In this document: positions 14,659 through 21,782 of the stretch, piece by piece | How the letters are laid out: each line of letters begins with the position of its first letter | Numbering within the stretch: position 1 is the stretch's first letter | Assembly (NCBI RefSeq): GCF_029428875.1 | Contig: NZ_JAJSOO010000001.1 | Span: 6,172,501 to 6,236,500 of the forward strand | Reading direction: 5' to 3' | From: Streptomyces sp. JH34 | Lineage (GTDB): Bacteria > Actinomycetota > Actinomycetes > Streptomycetales > Streptomycetaceae | DNA: 64,000 nucleotides | The notes under the pieces: model-generated | What the model saw: only the letters and a program-made list of their open reading frames with translations | What the model was told of the DNA's origin: nothing | Databases searched by the model: none | Position numbers and translations under genes: made by a program

Positions 14659-16635
14659 GTGTCAGACGTCCGTGTGATCATCCAACGCGATTCCGAGCGG
14701 GAAGAGCACGTGGTGACGACGGGCACGACGGCCGCCGAGCTCTTCCCCGGGCAGCGCACCGTCGTCGCCGCGCGGGTCGAGGGCGAGCTGCGCGACCTGG
14801 CGTACGAGCTCAAGGACGGCGAGGTCGTCGAACCCGTCGAGATCTCCTCCGAGGACGGCCTGAACATCCTGCGGCACTCCACCGCGCACGTCATGGCGCA
14901 GGCCGTGCAGGAGCTGCACCCCGAGGCCAAGCTGGGCATCGGCCCGCCGGTCAAGGACGGCTTCTACTACGACTTCGACGTCGAGAAGCCGTTCACGCCC
15001 GAGGACCTCAAGGCCATCGAGAAGAAGATGCAGGAGATCCAGAAGCGGGGACAGCGGTTCTCCCGCCGGGTCGTCACCGACGAGGCCGCGCGCGAGGAGC
15101 TCGCCGACGAGCCGTACAAGCTGGAGCTCATCGGGATCAAGGGCTCCGCGTCCTCCGACGACGGCGCGGACGTCGAGGTGGGCGGCGGCGAGCTGACCAT
15201 CTACGACAACCTGGACGCCAAGACCGGTGACCTGTGCTGGAAGGACCTCTGCCGGGGCCCGCACCTGCCCACCACCCGGTTCATCCCCGCGTTCAAGCTG
15301 ATGCGGAACGCCGCGGCGTACTGGCGGGGCAGCGAGAAGAACCCGATGCTCCAGCGCATCTACGGCACCGCGTGGCCGACCAAGGACGAGCTGAAGGCGC
15401 ACCTGGAGTTCCTCGAGGAGGCCGCCAAGCGCGACCACCGCAAGCTCGGCAACGAGCTGGACCTCTTCTCCTTCCCCGACGAGATCGGCCCCGGCCTCGC
15501 CGTCTTCCACCCCAAGGGCGGCGTCATCCGCCGGGCCATGGAGGACTACTCGCGGCGCCGCCACGAGGAGGAGGGCTACGAGTTCGTCTACAGCCCCCAC
15601 GCGACCAAGGGCAAGCTGTTCGAGAAGTCCGGCCACCTGGACTGGTACGCCGACGGCATGTACCCCCCCATGCAGCTCGACGACGGGGTGGACTACTACC
15701 TCAAGCCGATGAACTGCCCGATGCACAACCTGATCTTCGACGCGCGCGGTCGCTCCTACCGTGAGCTCCCGCTCCGCCTCTTCGAGTTCGGCACGGTGTA
15801 CCGCTACGAGAAGTCGGGCGTCGTCCACGGCCTGACCCGCTCGCGCGGCTTCACCCAGGACGACGCGCACATCTACTGCACCAAGGAGCAGATGGCCGAG
15901 GAGCTCGACAGGACGCTGACCTTCGTCCTGAACCTCCTGCGCGACTACGGCCTGACCGACTTCTACCTGGAGCTCTCCACCAAGGACCCGGAGAAGTTCG
16001 TCGGCTCCGACGAGATCTGGGAGGAGGCCACCGAGACGCTGCGCCAGGTCGCCGAGAAGCAGGGCCTCCCGCTCGTCCCCGACCCGGGCGGCGCCGCGTT
16101 CTACGGCCCGAAGATCTCCGTGCAGTGCAAGGACGCCATCGGCCGCACCTGGCAGATGTCGACCGTGCAGCTCGACTTCAACCTGCCGGAGCGCTTTGAC
16201 CTGGAGTACACCGGCCCGGACGGCACGAAGCAGCGTCCGGTCATGATCCACCGCGCGCTGTTCGGTTCCATCGAGCGCTTCTTCGCGGTGCTGCTCGAGC
16301 ACTACGCGGGCGCCTTCCCCGTGTGGCTCGCCCCGGTGCAGGCGGTCGGCATCCCGATCGGCGACACCCACATCCCGTACCTCCAGGAGTTCGCCGCCGA
16401 GGCGCGGAAGAAGGGGCTGCGGGTCGAGGTGGACGCCTCCTCGGACCGGATGCAGAAGAAGATCCGCAACCACCAGAGGGCCAAGGTCCCCTTCATGATC
16501 ATCGTCGGCGACGACGACATGAACGCCGGCACGGTCTCCTTCCGTCACCGCGACGGTTCGCAGGAGAACGGCATCGCCCGTGACGAGGCGATCGCCAAGC
16601 TCGTCGACGTGGTGGAGCGCCGCGTACAGGTGTGA
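14659..16635 (+). CDS. thrS: Threonyl-tRNA synthetase
   Basis: This 658-residue class II synthetase attaches threonine to tRNA-Thr. Domain order is normal: an N-terminal TGS domain (residues about 1-60), the editing domain with HSTAHVMAQA (His-x3-His), the catalytic core with MNCPMHN carrying the zinc Cys, motif 2 around FGTVYRYEKSGVVHGLTRSRGF, motif 3 near the Ala/Arg stretch HRALFGSIERFFAVLLEHYAG, and the C-terminal anticodon-binding domain. I chose the GTG at 14659, preceded by AGGAGAG, because the TGS domain then starts at once. The length is normal. No T-box is visible upstream; the palindrome at 14604-14627 is the only leader structure. A hairpin follows the stop. Confidence 0.98.
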   Translation: MSDVRVIIQRDSEREEHVVTTGTTAAELFPGQRTVVAARVEGELRDLAYELKDGEVVEPVEISSEDGLNILRHSTAHVMAQAVQELHPEAKLGIGPPVKDGFYYDFDVEKPFTPEDLKAIEKKMQEIQKRGQRFSRRVVTDEAAREELADEPYKLELIGIKGSASSDDGADVEVGGGELTIYDNLDAKTGDLCWKDLCRGPHLPTTRFIPAFKLMRNAAAYWRGSEKNPMLQRIYGTAWPTKDELKAHLEFLEEAAKRDHRKLGNELDLFSFPDEIGPGLAVFHPKGGVIRRAMEDYSRRRHEEEGYEFVYSPHATKGKLFEKSGHLDWYADGMYPPMQLDDGVDYYLKPMNCPMHNLIFDARGRSYRELPLRLFEFGTVYRYEKSGVVHGLTRSRGFTQDDAHIYCTKEQMAEELDRTLTFVLNLLRDYGLTDFYLELSTKDPEKFVGSDEIWEEATETLRQVAEKQGLPLVPDPGGAAFYGPKISVQCKDAIGRTWQMSTVQLDFNLPERFDLEYTGPDGTKQRPVMIHRALFGSIERFFAVLLEHYAGAFPVWLAPVQAVGIPIGDTHIPYLQEFAAEARKKGLRVEVDASSDRMQKKIRNHQRAKVPFMIIVGDDDMNAGTVSFRHRDGSQENGIARDEAIAKLVDVVERRVQV

Positions 16636-16658
16636 TGCCCGCGCCATGAGGCCGGTGA

Positions 16659-16691
16659 GGCCCCCGGGGAGCTACCCGCTCCCCGGGGGCC
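16659..16691. terminator. Bidirectional terminator between thrS and the K+ channel gene
   Basis: A 13-bp perfect stem (16659-16671 with 16679-16691) has a 7-base loop. It starts 23 bases after the thrS stop, and its loop and distal arm form the last codons of the convergent channel gene. Confidence 0.75.
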
Positions 16692-17349
16692 CCTTCTCGT
16701 CCTGCCGGGAGAACAACTGCACCAGCCATGACGAGAACGATCCCGTCACCGCCCCCAGCAGCGCCAGCCCACACGCCATCAGCCCCGCCGCGATCACCCG
16801 GCCCAGCGCCGTCACCGGAACCGCGTCGCCGTATCCCACGGTCGTCAGCGTCGCGCAGGCCCACCAGACGGAGTCGCCGAACGTACGGATCGTGGAGTCC
16901 GGGGCGCCGCGCTCCTGCTGGTACACGGCCAGCGAGGCGGTGTAGCCGAGCAGGAGCGCGGATGTGCCCGCGTAGGCCATCACCCGGGCATGCAGGCTGA
17001 GCCGGGGCTCCTTCCGGCGCAGCTGGAGACGGGTGTAGAGCTGGACCACCCGCAGCGGGCGCAGCGGCGGCAGGAGGAGGGTGAGGGTGTCCAGCCAGTG
17101 GGTGCGGGCGAAGCGCCGCCCTTGGCCGCTGAGGTGGAGCCGGGCGCCGTAGTCCACGGCGAACAGGAGCCAGGGGACGGCCACCAGGAGGAGGGCGACG
17201 TCGTGCCAGGGCCGGGTCGAGCGAGGCATCAGGACGTGGATCGTGTAGCCGGCGAGATAGACGACGGACGCGACGAGGAGCGGCATCTCCGTGCGGCGCT
17301 CCCACTCCGCGAGCCGGGGCGGGACGGGGGCGGTGGGGCGGTCGCTCAT
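16672..17349 (-). CDS. Potassium channel family protein (two-pore-helix, ion channel domain)
   Basis: The product is 225 residues. Several membrane helices are visible: an N-terminal group (MPLLVASVVYLAGYTIHVL, VALLLVAVPWLLFAVDYGARL) resembling a voltage-sensor-like or S1-S4 remnant, with an Arg-rich segment (LPPLRPLRVVQLYTRLQLRRK) like S4. A pore module follows, with filter TVGYGD between two helices. TVGYGD is the K+ selectivity signature, so it is an ion channel subunit that works as a tetramer. It starts with ATG at 17349 (MSDRPTAPVPPRL); longer upstream frames lack coding character. It is transcribed towards thrS, and the 3' end overlaps the shared terminator. The physiological role in streptomycetes is unknown. 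Confidence 0.88.
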   Translation of the reverse strand: MSDRPTAPVPPRLAEWERRTEMPLLVASVVYLAGYTIHVLMPRSTRPWHDVALLLVAVPWLLFAVDYGARLHLSGQGRRFARTHWLDTLTLLLPPLRPLRVVQLYTRLQLRRKEPRLSLHARVMAYAGTSALLLGYTASLAVYQQERGAPDSTIRTFGDSVWWACATLTTVGYGDAVPVTALGRVIAAGLMACGLALLGAVTGSFSSWLVQLFSRQDEKGPPGSG

Positions 17350-17415
17350 GGCGCCAGCATCGCCGTGGGCCGACCGGGTCGCCCCCGGCGACACGCGCGG
17401 CGGGAGCGAAGCAAT

Positions 17416-17988
17416 ATGCTGGCCGCCATGACGAGTGAGCCGGAGCAGCAGATCGGAGTGGGGACGCCCGACGCGTTCCAGCGCCTGTGGACGCCCCACC
17501 GGATGGCCTACATCCAGGGTGAGAGCAAGCCGAGCGGCCCGGGAGCCGGCGACGGCTGTCCGTTCTGCGAGATTCCGTCGAAGTCCGACGAGGACGGGCT
17601 CGTCGTCGCGCGCGGCGAGAAGGTCTACGCGGTGCTCAACCTGTACCCGTACAACGGCGGGCACCTGATGGTGGTGCCCTTCCGGCACGTCGCCGACTAC
17701 ACCGGGCTGGACGGCCCCGAGACCGCGGAGCTGGCCGACTTCACCAAGCGGGCGATGGTCGCGTTGCGGGCCGCCTCGGGTGCGCACGGCTTCAACATCG
17801 GGATGAACCAGGGCGCGGAGGCAGGCGCCGGCATCGCCGCCCACCTCCACCAGCACGTGGTGCCCCGCTGGGGCGGTGACACCAACTTCATGCCGGTCGT
17901 CGGGCACACCAAGGTGCTTCCGCAACTGCTCGGGGACACCCGGTCGATGCTGGCCGGTGTCTGGCCGGCCGAGCTGCCGGCCGGCTGA
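17416..17988 (+). CDS. HIT domain nucleotide hydrolase or transferase
   Basis: The product is 190 residues. The HIT signature H-x-H-x-H is present as HLHQHVVPRW, with the middle His as the expected nucleophile for nucleotidyl transfer. An upstream Cys pair in CPFCEI is likely part of a zinc site seen in the Ap4A phosphorylase-like branch. The family acts on nucleoside polyphosphates such as Ap4A or on adenylylated groups. I chose ATG 17416 because GGGAG lies 9 bases before it; an alternative ATG at 17428 is four codons inside. It precedes the MarR gene by 200 bases. In actinobacteria this gene is often close to pgsA; here the two are 6 kb apart. Confidence 0.9.
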   Translation: MLAAMTSEPEQQIGVGTPDAFQRLWTPHRMAYIQGESKPSGPGAGDGCPFCEIPSKSDEDGLVVARGEKVYAVLNLYPYNGGHLMVVPFRHVADYTGLDGPETAELADFTKRAMVALRAASGAHGFNIGMNQGAEAGAGIAAHLHQHVVPRWGGDTNFMPVVGHTKVLPQLLGDTRSMLAGVWPAELPAG

Positions 17989-18191
17989 CGTCCCCGGGGC
18001 GGCGTTCCGCGCGGCCCCGGCGGGCCCGGGCTCGGAGGGCCCGGTTTGGCGGTGCGGGCGGGACCGGCGGCGCCGGCGAACCGGGGCCCGGCCACCCGCG
18101 TACGGGCCGCGTACCATGACCCGGGGCGTGCGGTCCGTCGTGTCGTGAGCCCGCCCGTATGCCGCCCGCAACCCGCGAAGGTCGCCCCCGC

Positions 18192-18650
18192 ATGGCCGCC
18201 CAGCCCGCCGTGTCCCTCGAGGACTTCAGCACCCTGTTCGCACTGGCCGGGCGTTCCACGCGCCTGCGGTCCGAACGCCTGCTCAACGACTTCGGGCTCC
18301 ACGTCGGCCAGCAGTTCTTCATGCGCTGTCTCTGGGAGCAGGACGGAAGCACGGTCGGAGACCTCGCCCGGCGGGTCAGGGTCGAGGCGCCCACGGCGAC
18401 CCAGGCCGTCAAGCGCATGGAGGCGGCCGGGATGGTGCACCGCACCCCGGACGAGCAGGACGCCCGGCGCAGCCGTGTGTGGCTGACCCCGCTCGGCCGT
18501 GAGACCTGGCCCCAGGTCACCGCCGCGCTCGCCGAGCTGGAGCGGGACCTGCTCGCGCCGTTCTCACCGCGGGAGCGGGAGCAGTTCATGTCACTCCTGC
18601 TGCGGTTGTACGAGACGTCCCTCCCGGCGGACGGAAGCGCCACCGGCTGA
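18192..18650 (+). CDS. MarR family transcriptional regulator
   Basis: The product is 152 residues with a winged helix-turn-helix over residues about 35-105: helices LRSERLLNDFGLHVGQQFFM and STVGDLARRVRVEAPTATQAVKRMEAAGMVHRTPDEQDARRSRVWLT, the last including the DxRxxR wing motif of MarR proteins. They act as dimers that repress drug-, stress- or metabolite-responsive genes. I start at ATG 18192 with GAAGG before it; an in-frame ATG at 18159 has no good ribosome site. It lies 167 bases ahead of the aldo/keto reductase in the same direction, with an A+T-rich promoter between. Autoregulation or control of that neighbour is likely but not shown. Confidence 0.9.
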   Translation: MAAQPAVSLEDFSTLFALAGRSTRLRSERLLNDFGLHVGQQFFMRCLWEQDGSTVGDLARRVRVEAPTATQAVKRMEAAGMVHRTPDEQDARRSRVWLTPLGRETWPQVTAALAELERDLLAPFSPREREQFMSLLLRLYETSLPADGSATG

Positions 18651-18698
18651 GCGGTCCGAGGCCGCTCACGGCAAGACCCCACGGAGTCGCACTGTCGC

Positions 18699-18728
18699 CT
18701 GACGGGTTATTAGTTAGTCGGCTATATT
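18699..18728 (+). promoter_or_regulatory. Promoter and A+T-rich candidate MarR site ahead of the aldo/keto reductase
   Basis: CTGACG (18699-18704) and TATATT (18723-18728) are 18 bases apart. The spacer is the most A+T-rich stretch in this part of the window (GTTATTAGTTAGTCGG), the type of sequence MarR proteins bind. The start codon follows 89 bases downstream. Confidence 0.5.
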
Positions 18729-18817
18729 TCTCCTGGGTCCGAGCTCGCGACCCTCGCGGCGCATTCGGTGCCGGTCCCCTCCGCACCGCCCGCAGGGGCG
18801 GGCTATGGAAGGCATTC

Positions 18818-19804
18818 ATGGAGAACAGGAAGCTCGGCACCACAGGCCTCGGCGTATCGGCTCTCGGCCTCGGCTGCATGGGCATGGCCGGCGCGTACGG
18901 CACGGCGGACACGGACGAGGCCGTCGCCACGGTCCGCCGGGCCCTCGACCTCGGGGTCGATCTGATCGACACCGCAGACTTCTACGGGCCGGGCACCGCC
19001 GAGAAGATCGTCGCCCGCGCCGTCGGAGGACGCCGGGACGAGGCGGTGATCGCCACGAAGTTCGGCATGCGGCGTCCGGCAGCCGGTCCGCCCTACGTGG
19101 ACGGCAGTCCCGCTTACGTCCGTGAGGCCTGCGAGGCGTCCCTCCGGCGCATGGGCCTGGACCACATCGACCTCTACCACCTCGCCCGGATCGACCCGAA
19201 GGTCGACGTCGAGGAGACCGTCGGAGCCCTCGCCGAGCTCGTCGCCGAGGGCAAGGTCCGGCACATCGGGCTGTGCGAGGTCTCCGCGCGCACCCTGCGG
19301 CGGGCGAACGCGGTCCACCCGATCGCCGTCCTGCAGACCGAGTACTCGCTGTGGGAACGGCACGTCGAGGAGGAGATCCTGCCCACCTGCCGCGAACTCG
19401 GCACGGGCTTCGTGGCGTACAGCCCGCTCGGCCGCGGGTTCCTCACCGGGGCGTTCGACAGCGCCGAGGACCTGGACGAGGGCGACCAGCGCCGCAGCCA
19501 CCCACGCTTCTCGAGCGAGAACTTCGACCACAACCGGAGCCTGTTGCGCGCGGTCGAGGAAATAGCCCGGGAGAAGGGCGTCGGCCTCACCCAGCTGGCA
19601 CTGGCCTGGGTGCTGGCCCAGGGCGGCGACATCGTGCCGATCCCCGGCACCCGGCGCGTCTCCCACCTGGAACAGAACGTCTCGGCGGCCGGTGTCCGGC
19701 TGACCGACGACGAGGTCGCCCGGCTCTCCGGCCTCTTCCCGGCCGGCGCCACCGCCGGACCGCGCTACCCCGCACACTTCATGCGCACGATCGACCGGAG
19801 CTGA
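18818..19804 (+). CDS. Aldo/keto reductase
   Basis: This 328-residue NADPH-dependent (beta/alpha)8 barrel reductase opens with the family pattern KLGTTGLGVSALGLGCMGM. The catalytic tetrad can be traced: Asp and Tyr in LIDTADFYG, Lys in VIATKFG, and the His position in DLYHLARIDPK, where the usual order is DLYYxHR; this suggests some deviation at the fourth residue. The C-terminal cofactor-binding motif (IPGTRRVSHLEQNV) is intact. It resembles the YhdN/AKR13-like cytosolic enzymes. It is downstream of a MarR regulator, which suggests inducible detoxification of an aldehyde or ketone. The physiological substrate cannot be told from sequence. Confidence 0.92.
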   Translation: MENRKLGTTGLGVSALGLGCMGMAGAYGTADTDEAVATVRRALDLGVDLIDTADFYGPGTAEKIVARAVGGRRDEAVIATKFGMRRPAAGPPYVDGSPAYVREACEASLRRMGLDHIDLYHLARIDPKVDVEETVGALAELVAEGKVRHIGLCEVSARTLRRANAVHPIAVLQTEYSLWERHVEEEILPTCRELGTGFVAYSPLGRGFLTGAFDSAEDLDEGDQRRSHPRFSSENFDHNRSLLRAVEEIAREKGVGLTQLALAWVLAQGGDIVPIPGTRRVSHLEQNVSAAGVRLTDDEVARLSGLFPAGATAGPRYPAHFMRTIDRS

Positions 19805-19813
19805 CGCCTGCCG

Positions 19814-19858
19814 CGGCCGCGGCAGCGGGGGCTCCCGGTGCCTCCGCTGCCGTGGCCG
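19814..19858. terminator. Bidirectional hairpin between the aldo/keto reductase and the unknown membrane protein
   Basis: Arms 19814-19831 and 19841-19858 (18 bases, two mismatches) enclose a 9-base loop. It is 10 bases after the reductase stop and about 100 bases beyond the convergent gene's stop. Confidence 0.7.
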
Positions 19859-19954
19859 GACGGTGTCCTCCGGCGCCGTTCCACGCCGCCCGCGCGAGCC
19901 GGGGGTCTCCATGTCCCGCACCGGGCCGAAGGCCGCTGTCGCGAGCCCGTGCCC

Positions 19955-21625
19955 TCACGCGTCGTAGACGTCGGCCTTCTTCGGGGCGGGGTCCTGGACC
20001 AGGCCACTGAGGACCATGGAACGGTTGTCGAAGCGCTCGGTGTCCACACCGTGCTCCTTGAGGACCCGCATCGTCGCGGAGTGGACGACACGCAGGACCG
20101 GGGTGGCGGTCCGCATGGCGTCGTCGGCCATGAAGCGGTGGCCCCAGGGCTTCGCCGCCCAGGCGTGGCGCAGACCGAACGGCTCGGGCAGCACGATCTT
20201 GCCGCCCAGGTAGTCGAGCAGAGGCGGGTACCAGGTGAAGGGTGCGCGCAGCGCGAGCCTGACGACCTCGCTCGCCTTGACGATCGGCAGCGAGATCTTC
20301 CGGGTCTCCCAGAACCGGACGGCCTTCTTGACCGTCTTCGTCGGCGCCTCCGGCTTGGTCAGGAAGAGACCGTGGACCGGGCCCAGGGCGTGTCCGGTGA
20401 CCTCGATGCGCAGGGTCTCGTGGAGCACGGTGACGGTGATCAGCATCGTGATCACCAGCTGGCCGTCCCAGAGGGTGAACTGGACACCCAGGTAGTGGCG
20501 GTCGCCGCTGCCGAACTGCTGGTGGTTGCAGATGCGCTGTATCTCGTGGGGCTTGATCTGGAAGGTCGCGACGTCCTCACCCTCGGGCCGGGACACGGAG
20601 CCCGCGTTCTCGCCGACGGGGGACACGATCCAGTGCTTCACGGACGGCTTCGGGAACCCGCCGGTGTTCAGCGGGCCGCGCTCCAGCATCTTCAGCTGGT
20701 CGTGGATGGCCCGCACGACGTCCCAGCTGCGGAACTGGTGGATCTCCTTGGAAGCGTCCTCCGGGGTGAGCTCCTCGGCGAGCTGCCAGCTGCCCCAGCG
20801 GGTACCCATCCCGAGGATGCCCTTGGGGCCCGCGTAGAAAACGGAGTTGGACTGCTGCTCGGCGGACAGCTTCTCCAGGCCCTGGCGCAGCGCCTCGCGG
20901 GCGGTCTCGTTGGGGTTCTTGGGCACCGCCTCAGGGATCTTCGCGGTGACGCCCCCGCCCGAGAGGAGCCCCTCCCAGCGGGCGCGCAGGTCCTTGACCG
21001 AAGCTTCCGCGACCCGCTTGGCGAGCAGCCAGCCGATCAGCGGGGCGATGGCGGCGGCGCGCAGATAGAGGGCCAGGAAGCCGGTGAGCGGCATGGTGAT
21101 CAGGAAGAACGCGGCGGCGCCGCCGAGCGCGACGAGCAGGACGCCGCCCAGCGCCTGGAAGAACTTGTCCTTGGACTTGTTGAGGAAGTCACGCAGCCGG
21201 AAGGCGAGGACCCAGAGGACCAGGCCGGGCAGGAAGAGAAAACCGAAGACAGCGGTGATCAGCGTGAGCTTCGAGTCGCGCGCCTTGCGCAGCCGGGTGG
21301 CGGAGAGGCAGTGCTCGACGACGGTCTGCGGGTCGGAGCCGAAGGACTGGATCAGCGCTGCGCGCCCGCCGCCGAGCATCCGCTCCTGCACGGCCCGGGA
21401 GAACGCCTCACCCAGATTCGGCTTGAAGTAGTCGGACTTGAACAGCTTGGACTCGCCCGGTTTCACCTCGGACTTGTGCCACTCGCTGTTGGCCTTGAGG
21501 ATTTCCGTCACATCGCTGTCGCGGTACGCGGCGGAGGCGAGGGCGTTGGTCGCCACCGCCTGTCCACCGGAACCCTGGAGCGGGATCTGCGCTCCAGGAG
21601 AGAAGTCGAATCCGTCGTTGGCCAC
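19955..21625 (-). CDS. Unknown membrane protein, apparently streptomycete-specific
   Basis: I do not recognise a family. From GTG 21625 (GGGGG five bases upstream) the protein is 556 residues, starting MANDGFDFSPGAQIPLQG; a GTG four codons earlier (21637) is the alternative start. Residues 1-125 are soluble. About 125-225 hold hydrophobic segments (LTLITAVFGFLFLPGLVLWVLAF, ALGGVLLVALGGAAAFFLITMPLTGFLALYLRAAAIAPLIGWLLA). The C-terminal 330 residues form a second soluble region with one apolar segment (LVITMLITVTVL). Aromatic and charged residues alternate as in a folded domain (FYAGPKGILGMGTRWGSWQLAEEL). It is monocistronic and lies between convergent and divergent neighbours. No catalytic motif is seen. 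Confidence 0.75.
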   Translation of the reverse strand: MANDGFDFSPGAQIPLQGSGGQAVATNALASAAYRDSDVTEILKANSEWHKSEVKPGESKLFKSDYFKPNLGEAFSRAVQERMLGGGRAALIQSFGSDPQTVVEHCLSATRLRKARDSKLTLITAVFGFLFLPGLVLWVLAFRLRDFLNKSKDKFFQALGGVLLVALGGAAAFFLITMPLTGFLALYLRAAAIAPLIGWLLAKRVAEASVKDLRARWEGLLSGGGVTAKIPEAVPKNPNETAREALRQGLEKLSAEQQSNSVFYAGPKGILGMGTRWGSWQLAEELTPEDASKEIHQFRSWDVVRAIHDQLKMLERGPLNTGGFPKPSVKHWIVSPVGENAGSVSRPEGEDVATFQIKPHEIQRICNHQQFGSGDRHYLGVQFTLWDGQLVITMLITVTVLHETLRIEVTGHALGPVHGLFLTKPEAPTKTVKKAVRFWETRKISLPIVKASEVVRLALRAPFTWYPPLLDYLGGKIVLPEPFGLRHAWAAKPWGHRFMADDAMRTATPVLRVVHSATMRVLKEHGVDTERFDNRSMVLSGLVQDPAPKKADVYDA

Positions 21626-21727
21626 TGTCGCCCCCACTCACCCGCACGGTCTGCTCCTGCGGCTGTTCCCAACTACCGTACGTCGCACACCTTCTGAGCT
21701 GGGCCCACAGCCTATCGTCCGGACGCT

Positions 21728-21762
21728 GCGCCCGCCCGGACGACGGGGCCGGAGGCGGGCGC
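21728..21762 (-). terminator. Weak hairpin behind the EF-G paralogue gene
   Basis: A 9-bp stem (21728-21736 with 21754-21762) has a 17-base loop that can itself fold. It is 21 bases beyond the stop. Confidence 0.4.
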
Positions 21763-21782
21763 GGGGCGTCATTTCCAGTCAG

